A stretch of 64,000 nucleotides of DNA from CBDCYS01 sp965226185 (GTDB lineage Bacteria; Acidobacteriota; Terriglobia; Bryobacterales; UBA6623): assembly GCA_965226185.1 (NCBI GenBank), contig CBDDCT010000003.1:1-64000 (forward strand). The letters are read 5' to 3'. Position numbers and translations under genes: made by a program. The notes beneath the pieces were generated by a model. That model saw only the letters and a list, made by a program, of their open reading frames with translations, searched no databases and was not told the origin of the DNA. Positions within the stretch are counted from its first letter, which is position 1. Every line of letters begins with the position of its first letter. Shown here piece by piece: positions 1 through 9,094 of the stretch.

Positions 1-1350
1 ACCAGCCCGCGGACCAGCCTGCGGACCAGCCACCTCGACATTCGGCGGGACTTGCGCTTCGAGCTTGCTTACCCATTTGGGTACGCGGATGCTGATCGTG
101 CGGCGACTGCCGTCCGAAGCGGCGATCTTAAGGCGGATGGATCCGTCCTGTTCCAGTGAAGAACCAGCGACTACGCGAAGACCTTCAAGGCTGCCTTCGC
201 CGTCCAATGGGAGTTCGTAGAATAGCTTCTCGCCGTCGGACCGGAAAACGGAATCGAAGACCGCCGGGAATGCCCGCAGCCCGTGCAGGGTGCAGCACCA
301 CCAAGCGCGGGCGGTTTCAGCGCCGACCCCTGTATCCCGCAAACGAATATGTCCGAAATCACCGCTAGCGAACTGGTTGAGGAAAAACTCGTTGAAGAGC
401 GTACGCTCCGCCTGTTCGAGATACCGCGAGGCACCGGTCTCATGCCACAGCTCCAGGTTCAGCCTCAGCCAATCCGCCTGAGAACAGCCTTCATCCCGCT
501 CGATGCTGGGAGCGAAAGCCTCTGGTATGGCGCCTTGGACCAGCAGGTTCTCCGAATCCACAATGCCTTTCCACTCTCGTTCGACCTGGTCAAGAAACCG
601 CTGATCGCCTGTTGCGCGAGCTAGCTCCAAAATGCCGCGCAAAGTCGAAAGAAAACCGTGGCTGTGCTGGCTGGGATGGCGGGAAGTGCGGTTCGCCAAC
701 TGCCGGGCCAGCTCCAGGAATCGATCATCGGATGTCTGCCGGTACAGCTCGACCAGTCCTTCAACGTTCTGGGTCCAGCAGACATAGCCGGTCGCGAATC
801 GCCCTTCAGTGAAGAAACGCCGCACGGAGCGCGTGTTGAACCTCGGCGCCACTGAGACGAGAAAGTCGCCGATGCGGCGCGCGGCCTCGAGGACTTCAGG
901 ACGCCGATCGGCACGGTAGTACTCCAGCAACCCGATCAGCATGCGCCCGTTGCCCCAAAGGCGCGCCATGTCGTCGTCCGCCACCTCCGTTAGCCCCATC
1001 GGATCGCCGAAGTGGCCGTCCGGCTTCTGGTGGCCGAGGATCTCGTTCACCAGCGTCCCGAGTCCGCCGTGCGCTTCGCCTTTGTGGAGAGAAGCCAGCG
1101 CCAGGGCCCCGACGTAGCGGCCCGAAAGATCGCCGCTGAAGTTCGTGAAGCGTCGAATGTCTTCAGGAATCACGTCCGCAAGCAGAAGCTCGCGGGTATA
1201 GGCGGGAGGGCCGCCCCGCAGCACTCGCTCGAGGGTGAGTTCGAATCGCTCGGTCAGATCGCCGGCCTGCAATTGCCCCAAGAGGCCGAAGAGCAACAGC
1301 GGACCCGCCGTGCCGATCTTCCCGTTGAATCGTGACATTGGAAAGGGCAT
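1..1350 (-). CDS. GH127/DUF1680-type glycosidase-like protein, 3' end cut by window
   Basis: The minus strand is open from the window edge to about 1350, giving roughly 450 residues without a stop. ATG codons lie at 1350 and 1338, and an in-frame TGA immediately precedes 1350, so the start is one of these two. The protein is alpha-helical and rich in Trp and Leu, as expected for an (alpha/alpha)6 barrel. It carries a Glu-x-Cys pair (DEGCSQ) and later a Cys-Cys pair (WWCCTLHGLR). In the GH127 beta-L-arabinofuranosidases (HypBA1 type) these are the zinc ligands and catalytic cysteine. No clear signal peptide is visible. The substrate is probably a plant or microbial arabinosyl glycan (inference). 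The C-terminal beta domain lies outside the window. Confidence 0.75.
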   Translation of the reverse strand, partial: MPFPMSRFNGKIGTAGPLLLFGLLGQLQAGDLTERFELTLERVLRGGPPAYTRELLLADVIPEDIRRFTNFSGDLSGRYVGALALASLHKGEAHGGLGTLVNEILGHQKPDGHFGDPMGLTEVADDDMARLWGNGRMLIGLLEYYRADRRPEVLEAARRIGDFLVSVAPRFNTRSVRRFFTEGRFATGYVCWTQNVEGLVELYRQTSDDRFLELARQLANRTSRHPSQHSHGFLSTLRGILELARATGDQRFLDQVEREWKGIVDSENLLVQGAIPEAFAPSIERDEGCSQADWLRLNLELWHETGASRYLEQAERTLFNEFFLNQFASGDFGHIRLRDTGVGAETARAWWCCTLHGLRAFPAVFDSVFRSDGEKLFYELPLDGEGSLEGLRVVAGSSLEQDGSIRLKIAASDGSRRTISIRVPKWVSKLEAQVPPNVEVAGPQAGPRAG

Positions 1351-1420
1351 TCAGCTCCGGTGATTCCAGCCCGACCGGGGGCGGTTCGAAAAGCAACCAC
1401 TCTACCTAATGAGTGTCCCC

Positions 1421-1453
1421 AAAAAAAAGAAGGACCGGCAAGATTGCCGGTCC
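1421..1453 (-). terminator. Rho-independent terminator of groEL
   Basis: A perfect 10-bp inverted repeat (GGACCGGCAA / TTGCCGGTCC, 2-base loop) lies at 1432-1453. On the minus strand it is followed by a run of T (1421-1430). It sits 29 bp past the groEL stop. Confidence 0.85.
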
Positions 1454-1481
1454 CTACTCGTTGTCAAATCGGTATTCCGAA

Positions 1482-3107
1482 CTAGAAGTGCTCGCCGCCT
1501 GGCATTCCGGGAGGCGCCGCCGCCGTCTCTTCCGGAATCTCGTGGACCGTGGCTTCGGTGGTCAACATGAGCGCCGCAATCGACGCGGCGTTCTGCAGAG
1601 CCGTTCGGACCACCTTGACGGGATCGATCACGCCGTCCGCCACCAAATCGCCGTATTCATCCGACTGGGCGTTATAGCCATAGTTCGGGTCACTCTGTGC
1701 CCGTACCTTCTCGACCACGATGGCGCCTTCTTCGCCTGCGTTGGCGGCGATCCAGCGTAGCGGAGCCTCAAGAGCGCGGCGGAGGACGTTCCGGCCGCTC
1801 TTCTCATCGTCGTCGCTCGATTTCGCTTCTTCGAGAACACTCGCCGCGCGAAGAAGGGCTACGCCGCCTCCGGGCACGATGCCTTCCTCGACGGCTGCCC
1901 GGGTTGCGTGCATGGCATCCTCGACGCGCGCCTTCTTCTCTTTCATCTCGGTCTCGGTGGCGGCGCCAACTTTGATGACAGCCACCCCGCCAACCAGCTT
2001 CGCCAGACGTTCCTGCAGCTTCTCGCGGTCGTAGTCGGAGGTAGTCTCCTCAACCTGAGCCCGCAATTGTTTGACGCGGCCCTCGATTTCCTTTTTCGTC
2101 CCGGCGCCTTCGACGATTGTCGTGTTGTCTTTGTCGATGACAATTCGCTTCGCCGATCCCAGATCTTCCGGCTGCACTCCTTCGAGCTTGATGCCGGTTT
2201 CTTCCATGATGGCCTTGCCGCCAGTGAGGATAGCGATGTCTTCGAGCATGGCCTTGCGGCGATCGCCGAAGCCCGGCGCCTTGACCGCCGCCACGTTCAG
2301 AGTTCCGCGCAGTTTGTTGACAACCAAAGTCGCCAGTGCTTCACCTTCCACTTCCTCGCAGATGATGAGCAGAGGGCGGCCACCCCTTGCGACTTGCTCC
2401 AGCAACGGGAGCAGGTCTTTCATGCTGCTGATCTTCTTTTCATGAATGAGAATCGCGGCGTCCTCGAGCACGCACTCCATCGATTCGGGGTCAGTGACGA
2501 AATAGGGCGACAAGTAACCGCGGTCGAACTGCATTCCTTCGACTACGTCCAGCTCGGTCTCGAGAGTCTTGCCTTCCTCGACGGTGATCACGCCGTCTTT
2601 GCCGACCTTTTCCATTGCTTCGGCGATGATCTTGCCGATGGTCGGGTCGTTGTTCGCCGAAATGGAGGCGACCTGTGAGACCTCGTCACCTTCGACGGGT
2701 TTGGCCGAGCTGAGCAGGGCTTCAACAACAGCCGACGTCGCTTTCTCGATGCCGCGTTTGATGGCCATTGGATTGGCCCCGGCGGCGACGCTCTTCAAGC
2801 CGTCACGGTAAATCGACTGGGCGAGGATTGTTGCAGTTGTCGTCCCGTCGCCGGCTACGTCGCTTGTCTTGGAAGCGACTTCGCGAACCATCTGCGCGCC
2901 CATGTTCTCGAGTTTGTCTTCGAGCTCAATCTCTTTGGCGACTGTTACGCCGTCTTTCGTTATGGTCGGCCCGCCGAATTTTTTCTCGAGCACGACGTTG
3001 CGGCCCTTGGGGCCCAGCGTGACTCGAACGGTATCGGCCAGCTTGTTCACGCCGGCCAGAATTGCTTGCCGACAGTCTTCTCCAAATACGATCTGTTTAC
3101 CTGCCAT
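1482..3107 (-). CDS. groEL: 60 kDa chaperonin GroEL
   Basis: 541 residues, the usual GroEL length. It is an ATP-dependent cytosolic chaperonin that folds proteins in a double ring with GroES. The N-terminal MAGKQIVFGED, the nucleotide-binding GDGTTTATILAQ block and the C-terminal Gly/Met-rich tail (PPGMPGGEHF) are diagnostic. A strong ribosome-binding site (GGGAGGA) precedes the ATG. No groES lies upstream within the window and I see no CIRCE element in front of the gene, so this may be a stand-alone groEL paralogue; Acidobacteriota often carry more than one. The gene ends at a clear hairpin terminator. Confidence 0.97.
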   Translation of the reverse strand: MAGKQIVFGEDCRQAILAGVNKLADTVRVTLGPKGRNVVLEKKFGGPTITKDGVTVAKEIELEDKLENMGAQMVREVASKTSDVAGDGTTTATILAQSIYRDGLKSVAAGANPMAIKRGIEKATSAVVEALLSSAKPVEGDEVSQVASISANNDPTIGKIIAEAMEKVGKDGVITVEEGKTLETELDVVEGMQFDRGYLSPYFVTDPESMECVLEDAAILIHEKKISSMKDLLPLLEQVARGGRPLLIICEEVEGEALATLVVNKLRGTLNVAAVKAPGFGDRRKAMLEDIAILTGGKAIMEETGIKLEGVQPEDLGSAKRIVIDKDNTTIVEGAGTKKEIEGRVKQLRAQVEETTSDYDREKLQERLAKLVGGVAVIKVGAATETEMKEKKARVEDAMHATRAAVEEGIVPGGGVALLRAASVLEEAKSSDDDEKSGRNVLRRALEAPLRWIAANAGEEGAIVVEKVRAQSDPNYGYNAQSDEYGDLVADGVIDPVKVVRTALQNAASIAALMLTTEATVHEIPEETAAAPPGMPGGEHF

Positions 3108-3413
3108 CTAGGTTCGTCCTCCCTTACGCTGCTGCGGATGAGTCGATCAACTCGGCCCTCGCTCAGGACCGTGAAGTCTTGAGGTTAAGAAGCTGAAAGC
3201 CGTTTTGCTGGTGCGGTATGACCATTCACTCCGTGCGTCGGCTGGGAAGTACGGCTCCAAGATCGAACGCAGGTGATGCTTGAAGTGAGGGTTAGCCCTG
3301 GCGAGCCGAAGGATCGACCAACCTTCAAGGTTAACGGCCATCACGCCAAGGTGTCAAGAAACGTGGCACGCTCCTGTCAAGCCCCAATAGAAATGTCCCC
3401 TTCGCTAGCCCAG
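3108..3413. other. Intergenic, upstream of groEL
   Basis: No convincing gene. Short open frames here have no family resemblance. At its right end (3388-3402 and 3414-3428) are two copies of TAGAAATGTCCCCTT, which match the terminus of the ISNCY-like element to the right in inverted orientation. Confidence 0.5.
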
Positions 3414-3445
3414 TAGAAATGTCCCCTTGGTTTTGTTGTTTGTCA

Positions 3446-5246
3446 CCTGAATTATGCACCGATTCGGCGTAGCCATCGCCGATGGAGTTGTGGCGGTAGC
3501 GGCAGTCGTGTCAACTCAGTGATTTAGCAAGTCGTCTTTTCCTCTGTTTCCCTCCCTGTTTGAGCCGCCTGCCAATCCCGGCGGGCAAAAGCGGGCGGGC
3601 AAGCGGCGTGTTCCCAGTACGTTGCGGCGAGTGCATGAAATTTTATGCATGGAGCGCCCCTCAACTCAGCGCACCCTCCACCACCGGCGCGAAGCTCGAT
3701 CCCGGTGGCCCCATCGCCCGCAGCCGCCGCATCAGCCGTTCAAACAGGCCCTTTTCCTCATAATGATCGCTGTAGCTGACACCCGTTCTGCCGGCGTGCC
3801 GCCAGATCTTGGCCGCCACGAACAGAAAGCGCAGCCGCGCCGTCGCCAGGGTGGTGTGCCGCAGTGTCTCCACGCTGGCTTGGGCTTCGCGGTTGAACAG
3901 CAGCAGCCAGCAGTTGAGGTTGTAGGCCAGCATGGCCAGCTGAAAGTGATTGCGGTTCATGTCAAAGCGGCGCGAGGGATGGGCCGCCAGCCCGGCGTCG
4001 TTGTTGGCCTCCTTGATGAGGTTCTCGGCTGCGGCGCGCTGATTGTAAAACCACACCACCGCCGCGATCGGTTCGGCCAGGTTGGTGACAAACACGCGGT
4101 AGGTGTAAGCGCTGGTGGCAAACAGCTGGTATTGCTCGGCCGCGCCGGCCGCGGGTTCGTTTTCGTAACGCAGCGCCAGGAAACGACAGGCCCGCGCCCA
4201 GCCCTGCGGCTGGTAGAGGAATTCGCATTCCGCATCCGCATCGCTGTGGGGCGAGGGCTTCCAGGCCGCTTGCTGCAACTGCTCGACCAGCCGCCTGGTC
4301 TTGCGCGCCACGATGACGAACTGACAAGCCGCCTTTTCATAGGCCTCCACCGCCTCCCAGCAATAAAACCCGGAATCGGCCCGCGCCAGGATTTTCTTCA
4401 CGCCGTGCGGCAAAGCCCGAAAGGCGCTCTCGAGGTGGGCGGCGATCTGCCGGCCCGTGGGCCGGTCGCCGTTGCGCAACCCGCCCATCAGGTATTCGCG
4501 CGTCTCGGCCAGGAAAGTCAGTATCGGCTGGTAGCTGCGCTTGCCCTTGTTCTTGGGGTTGTAACTCTTGCGCCCGCCCATCTGGCGGCCGTAGAGCGTG
4601 TGCACGGTGGTGTCGGTGTCCAGCGTCACCGTCTCCAATTTCACCTGGGCCGCGGCCCAGACTCGTTCCCGCAGCTGGCGCTGAATGGAAAGGATCTGCT
4701 TCGCCACGTTGAGGTGCAGCGAGGCCAGAAAGCGCCACAGCGTGGACTGCGGCGGCAGACGCGTCACTTGCAAGATGCCGGTCAAGATGGGGTCGCGGGC
4801 GATGAAGCGGAGTTGGTTCAGCCGCGCAAAGCCGACATAGAGGCCCAGCACGAGGGCCAGCACAAACTGGTAGAGGCTCATCACACGGGTGATTCGTTTG
4901 TTCGTGATGGTTTCTTCCAGCAGCGCCTGGAAGCCGAGTTTTTCGAGCAGGGTGGCGACGGGCAGCAAGCCGCCGTAGGGAGTCAGATTCTTGCCGCGGA
5001 AGTGATAAGGCGTGGCAGCCCCGATTTTATTGGGCCGCGGGGCCCTCGCGCCCCGGCCTTGTTTGACGGGCCTTCGGGAGCTATGCTGTTTTCGCTTGGT
5101 AACCATTTGGGTGACCTCCTTGGGGTTGACTGGCGAAGCTGAAATCTTTGCCAGCCTACCTTATTACCCCATGTTTTCGGGGGTCCCCCAAATGGCCCCT
5201 GGCGGCTCAGCCCTCCTCCGGTGCACCCCGCAGTGCATAATTCAGG
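3446..5246 (-). mobile_element. IS1380-family insertion sequence (copy 1)
   Basis: Perfect 14-bp terminal inverted repeats CCTGAATTATGCAC at 3446-3459 and 5233-5246 bound a single transposase gene. The flanking pentamers are TGTCA and TGTAA, probably a target duplication with one change. The element is 1801 bp, and its ends are shared with the two MITEs in this window. Confidence 0.85.
3661..5106 (-). CDS. IS1380-family transposase
   Basis: 481 residues. It is a DDE transposase of the IS4-like fold. The first catalytic Asp lies in LDTDTTVHTLYG, followed by a Lys/Gly-rich YNPKNKGKRSYQP block and then LRNGDRP. A second Asp lies in ARADSGFYCWEA, and a C-terminal Glu-bearing helix contains ENLIKEANNDAG. 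All three catalytic regions are intact and no frameshift is seen, so the element may be active. A GGAGG ribosome-binding site precedes the ATG. The large open frame on the opposite strand (3622-5142) is its GC-driven shadow. Confidence 0.88.
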   Translation of the reverse strand: MVTKRKQHSSRRPVKQGRGARAPRPNKIGAATPYHFRGKNLTPYGGLLPVATLLEKLGFQALLEETITNKRITRVMSLYQFVLALVLGLYVGFARLNQLRFIARDPILTGILQVTRLPPQSTLWRFLASLHLNVAKQILSIQRQLRERVWAAAQVKLETVTLDTDTTVHTLYGRQMGGRKSYNPKNKGKRSYQPILTFLAETREYLMGGLRNGDRPTGRQIAAHLESAFRALPHGVKKILARADSGFYCWEAVEAYEKAACQFVIVARKTRRLVEQLQQAAWKPSPHSDADAECEFLYQPQGWARACRFLALRYENEPAAGAAEQYQLFATSAYTYRVFVTNLAEPIAAVVWFYNQRAAAENLIKEANNDAGLAAHPSRRFDMNRNHFQLAMLAYNLNCWLLLFNREAQASVETLRHTTLATARLRFLFVAAKIWRHAGRTGVSYSDHYEEKGLFERLMRRLRAMGPPGSSFAPVVEGALS

Positions 5247-5426
5247 TGTAAGTTTGTAAGGGAGAATCGTCGTCGGGGCTGTGGGAATGTGGGAATCGCT
5301 TTAGCGATTTCCAAGGGACGGTGGGAAGGGTGGGAAACCTGTCGTTGCGATGCGAACCCTCTGCGCTGTTCGCCGAGGTTTTCCACGCTTTCCATCCGGC
5401 CCGTCATTTCCATAGCCCTGCCTTTT

Positions 5427-6692
5427 TTATGTCGCCGCCACGCGCTTTTTCGACTTCAGCGATTTACGCCAGGGGTGGTCCGCCGCCGGCTTGGGCCGCT
5501 TCCGAGCCGCTCGTTGTTCCGGCTCTGGACGCGGCTGCCGCTGCGGCCCGACGATCTCTTCAAACGCCACCGCGCGGCTCTCGCAGGCCACCTGCAACTC
5601 GCCCTCGCGCGCTTGCTGCACGGTGACTCTCCCACCCGCTCCCAAGCCCTGATTGCGCTTCGGTTTCAACTGCGAAAAACGGTTCTCGAAACGTACCACC
5701 AGGTCGTTGGATACCACCCGCTCGGCCTCCAAGCAAAACACCCACTTCAAGTCCAGACGCTTCGATAAGCGCCGATGAAAGTCCGCTCCCGCCGACGGCT
5801 CACAGCAGAACTTGGCGTTGTGCTCTGGCAGATACTGCTCGTCCAGATAGCGCTTCGCCGCCTCGTAATCGGCAATGCCTTGGAGCCGCATCTTCTTCAC
5901 CAGGCGGTCTTGATGGGTGCCGTGATGGCGCTCCACTCGGCCCTTCGCTTGCGGTGACGAAGCGGCGATGATGCCAATGCCGAGCTTGGCGCACATGCGT
6001 CCGAACTGCGTCTCGGGCTCGCTGCCTTCCAGCGCTTCACGCCACGTTGGCTGGCGCTTGTAGACGTTCTTCCAGTCGCAATACAACGCCTTCGGAACGC
6101 CGTATTGACGCACCCAGGCCTGGAGTAAATCGGCCGCCGCCCAAGTCGTTTCCTCGCTCGAGAAGCGGCACAGCGCCAGACCGCTCGCATCGTCGACGAA
6201 GTTCATCAGGCAACCTTTCCGCCCGCGGGCTTCGAGCCACTCGTGGTGCGAACCGTCGAGCTGGATCAGCTCGCCCAAGTGCGCTTTACGCTGCCGCCGC
6301 GAGCGATGCGGCTGGCGCTTGCGGCGGCGGCTCCACAGGCCCGCGGCGAGCATCCAGAGCCGCAATGTCCGCACCGATACTTGCAGATCGTGGTCCTTTC
6401 GCAAATGCTCGGCCGCCAGAGTAGGCCCGCAGCGCTCGTGCGGTTCGCCGGAGTAGTGTTCGCGCACCAGTTGCAGCACTCGCTTGCGAACTTCCGCCGG
6501 CTTGGCGCGGTTCGATACCCGGCCCACGTTGGCGTGCTTCAATGCTTTTGTCCCTCCCGCGCTGTAGCGCCTCCAGATCCGCTTGCTCTGGCGATAACTG
6601 CAATCCAGCATCCGCGCCGCCTCGCTCAGCTTCAACTCGCCTCGCTTCACCCGGCCCAGCACCTCGCCTCGTCTCAATTCCTTGTCGTTCAT
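5427..6692 (-). CDS. ISNCY-family transposase
   Basis: 421 residues from the ATG at 6692, which has GGAGAGG upstream; a TTG five codons earlier is less likely. The N-terminal part is a helix-turn-helix (LKLSEAARMLDCSYRQSKRIW) typical of ISNCY transposases. An integrase-like DDE core follows: Asp in IQLDGSHHEW, Asp in LYCDWKNVYKR and Glu in GRVERHHGTHQ. The C-terminus is basic. The gene appears intact, but the element is disrupted downstream of the gene by an IS1380 insertion and abutted upstream by a MITE. Confidence 0.85.
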   Translation of the reverse strand: MNDKELRRGEVLGRVKRGELKLSEAARMLDCSYRQSKRIWRRYSAGGTKALKHANVGRVSNRAKPAEVRKRVLQLVREHYSGEPHERCGPTLAAEHLRKDHDLQVSVRTLRLWMLAAGLWSRRRKRQPHRSRRQRKAHLGELIQLDGSHHEWLEARGRKGCLMNFVDDASGLALCRFSSEETTWAAADLLQAWVRQYGVPKALYCDWKNVYKRQPTWREALEGSEPETQFGRMCAKLGIGIIAASSPQAKGRVERHHGTHQDRLVKKMRLQGIADYEAAKRYLDEQYLPEHNAKFCCEPSAGADFHRRLSKRLDLKWVFCLEAERVVSNDLVVRFENRFSQLKPKRNQGLGAGGRVTVQQAREGELQVACESRAVAFEEIVGPQRQPRPEPEQRAARKRPKPAADHPWRKSLKSKKRVAAT

Positions 6693-6750
6693 CCATGTCC
6701 TCTCCAATCTAGGCTCCTCCTTCGGAGCCTTAGATTAGGGGACATTTCTA

Positions 6751-7280
6751 CCTGAATTATGCACAGATTCACTTTGCGAGTGTGGCTGCGTTCGTAGCGG
6801 GTTGGCGGTCGTCGTGAGGTGGTAGCTCGGCAACTGGCCTTTTGACTTCTCCGTGTCCGGTTTCCCTTCCCGCCCAGAATCCGCGTCGTCAAAACCTCGC
6901 TCGGAAGTGACGTGTTTCCAGTGTGTTACGGCTAGTGCATAAAATTTTATGCATAGCGCATAGCCAGGCTCTCAGATCAGCGCCCTCCCGACCACCGGCA
7001 GCAAGCCGCCGTAGGGAGTCGGCTTCCTGCCGCGGAAGTGGTAAGGCGTCGAAGCCCCGATTTTATTGGGCCGCGAGGCCGTCACGGCTGGGCCTTGTTG
7101 GACGGGCCTTTGGGAGCTATGCTGTTTTCGTCTGGTAACCATGTGGGTGACCTCCTTGGGGTTGGCTGGCGAAGCTGGGATCTTTGCCAGCCTACCTTTT
7201 TACCCCATGTTTTCGGGGGTCCCCAATGGTCCCTTGCGGCTCAGCCCTCCTCAGGTCCACGCCGCAGTGCATAATTCAGG
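6751..7280. mobile_element. MITE: 530-bp IS1380 deletion derivative, copy 1
   Basis: Bounded by the same CCTGAATTATGCAC inverted repeats as the IS1380 element at 3446-5246 and flanked by a perfect 5-bp target duplication TTCTA. It keeps the left and right ends of the parent but lacks most of the transposase. Its insertion point is exactly at the terminus of the ISNCY-like element. It differs from the copy at 48452-48987 by about five substitutions and a 6-bp insertion. Confidence 0.9.
6972..7142 (-). CDS. 56-aa residual transposase ORF of MITE copy 1
   Basis: The ORF fuses the first ~50 residues of the IS1380 transposase (up to GGLLPV) directly to its last ~6 residues (VVGRALI, compare VVEGALS in the full protein). 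The parental GGAGG ribosome-binding site is retained. The central ~1.3 kb, including all catalytic residues, is deleted cleanly, with the join at a PV codon pair present at both ends. It could yield a short DNA-end-binding peptide, but no function is known. Confidence 0.5.
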   Translation of the reverse strand: MVTRRKQHSSQRPVQQGPAVTASRPNKIGASTPYHFRGRKPTPYGGLLPVVGRALI

Positions 7281-7581
7281 TTCTATCGCCCTCTCATGGG
7301 GACATTATCATCGCCCTTCAACAGGCAGAAGCCGCCGTGGTGTCGTAGCCCAATAGAAGTGTCCCCCAGCGCATCCAAAGCACCCATCGGCTCATAGGAT
7401 TCAGTCCTCCAGCGAACATGCACATGTTACCAAGGACAAAACCACTGGCGCTTTTGGCGCTTTGGCGAGAAGCTGTCCCGAGTTCCCCCAGTTTTCCCCG
7501 GGTCGCAGGCAGCCTCCACCCCGCTGAGATAGGAAGTTGTCCCTAGTTATCCTAGTTTGCATTTGTTCTCGTGTATGCCAC
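7281..7581. other. Intergenic, no gene seen
   Basis: Contains another ISNCY-terminus-like motif (7354-7367, TAGAAGTGTCCCCC). The short minus-strand open frame ending at 7401 has no recognisable features. Confidence 0.4.
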
Positions 7582-9049
7582 TCAATCACCGAATGCTAAC
7601 CCCAGTGCTTGGCTGATTACCTCACGGCCTCGGTGCAAGACGGTCTGGCGCCAGGACTCGTCATCAGGAGAGAACTTCTCCTTCAGTTCCTCCTTCGCTG
7701 GATGATCGACCATCCCATCCCCATGGTGGTGCCAGCGGTTCTCGGCGCGGAGAGCGCTCACAACCCGTACAACGTGGTACGTGCCGAACTCCTGGCCGAG
7801 GAGATAGACTCTCTCATCAGACAAGACACGCCGATACATGCTGTCGTAGGCTCCTTTGATTCGGTAGCCCGGGCCGCGATCCGGATCCAGGGGTGCAACA
7901 CGTTCCCCGAACGTTCTCTTCATCACTTGGTAGATCTCGGAACCTTCATCACGAGCGTCAACGAACAAAGTGTCGTAGGCGAATGGCCCTAACCCGGTAT
8001 GCACGTCAACGACAACCACATGTTCGGCGGACGCCAGACGCTCGCGCACGAATTCTTGAACTTTCCGCGGTCCCTCTTCAAGCTTCGATCCGCCGAAGAA
8101 AAGACCCTTCGGGTATTCGTATTGCCCGCCCGCGATTACCTGCTTGAGGGTTGACATGCCGTGCCGGGCAATTAACCATCCCGCGCGAAGGTAGTACAGA
8201 TCCCAACCAGGTGGGCTCGGAGGATTCAAGAAAGGATCCAGCAAGCCGTAACCCGTGGGGGTACCCTGGTACGTCTCGTCTGGTCCAAGAAAATTGCGAT
8301 TCAAGTCAACACCGTTTTCGTTGAATCTTCGGAGCCAGGCCATCCCAAACGGATTTAGTCCCGGATTTCCACTTTAGTTTCGGCGCTGCTAACCATCGGG
8401 TGGTCTCCGACACCTTTATTTATGCGGGTTTGAACGCAATCAAGGCGCTGAGGAGACACATCCAGTGGGTGAAAAACGAGGCCAGCCGTTTCAGCTAACT
8501 TTCAGCGGATTATTGAAGGCCTCGTCGGACGGCAAAAACGGGTGAAATGATGCAGATGCATCACAACAATGAAGCAAATGAACCATTGTCAATCATCCAG
8601 AGCTGAGTTAGCCTTGGTAAGGGTGTACGCCTAGCGGCGCCAGGGCCAAAATGGAGATCCTGGCTAAAAGAAGTCGCTGCCGAGATGACCGTTAGAGGGA
8701 GTTTGTAAGAACGGGACCAACTCAAAGCCGCTGCCATCATCTTTCGGCTTAGTACGTGGACCAGCACGAGCGCCGAGTCCTCGGGCATAGAGGGAATGCC
8801 CTCATCTAGCCACTGCAACTGGATAGCAGAGCCGGCGAAAGCCTCCACCCCGTGCAGTCCGGACGAGTGCACGAGTGCCCGCTTGGGATTCTCAGCACCA
8901 AACCAGGCAATGTCGATTGTCAGGTCTCCCCCATTCGGGTCCTTGGCATCGAGCTGCAGCGCAGCCAGCCGCCCGCCCGCCTTCTCGACGGCGGTTCGGA
9001 ATTGGGCCCGAGCCGTGGTGTAGTTGGGCGAGAAGTATTTGGTGCGCAT
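7582..9049 (-). pseudogene. DUF2817 (M14-carboxypeptidase-like) gene split by an insertion
   Basis: The N-terminal piece (9049-8750, 100 codons) has the conserved SGLHGVEAFAGS block and ends in LVLVHVL. The C-terminal piece (about 8358-7582) resumes at NPFGMAWLRR and contains NENGVDLNRNF, VVDVHTGLGP and GQEFGTYH. These are the metallocarboxypeptidase-like motifs of DUF2817. Joined, they give about 350 residues, the normal family length. A ~390-bp insertion separates them. Read through, the N-terminal half ends in about 60 unrelated residues (stop at 8561). The C-terminal half could start at the internal ATG 8343, but no functional enzyme is expected. Confidence 0.8.
8359..8749. mobile_element. 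Small non-autonomous insertion related to the adjacent IS1380 element
   Basis: It interrupts the DUF2817 gene between HVL and NPFG, with ACTA (minus strand) present on both sides as a probable target duplication. Its left ~160 bp resembles the leader and first codons of the IS at 9.1-10.6 kb (CCCGGATTTCCA versus CCCGCATTTCCA, and a shared TGGGTGAAAAAC block). The right end does not clearly match, so the boundary is approximate. Confidence 0.55.
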
Positions 9050-9094
9050 GGTCTCCTGACCGTTTCCTTCTGTAATTCCGCACGAGGTTATTAA

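Larger units (their letters stand above)
3414..6750 (-). mobile_element. ISNCY-like insertion sequence, interrupted by an IS1380-family element
   Basis: The inward-reading left end TAGAAATGTCCCCTT (3414-3428) is the inverted copy of the right end (6737-6750, revcomp TAGAAATGTCCCCT). Between them lie the ISNCY-type transposase (5427-6692) and, inserted downstream of it, a complete IS1380-family element (3446-5246). A second copy of the left terminus at 3388 makes the exact left boundary ambiguous; a further similar copy lies at 7354. Confidence 0.65.

Noticed and set aside
1908..2678. 256-residue plus-strand open frame
   Set aside because: Antisense to groEL, explained by high GC.
3108..3200. 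CIRCE element in front of groEL
   Set aside because: I looked for TTAGCACTC-N9-GAGTGCTAA and found nothing close.
3622..5142. 506-residue plus-strand open frame
   Set aside because: It is the antisense shadow of the IS1380 transposase; composition is GC-driven and no family features appear.
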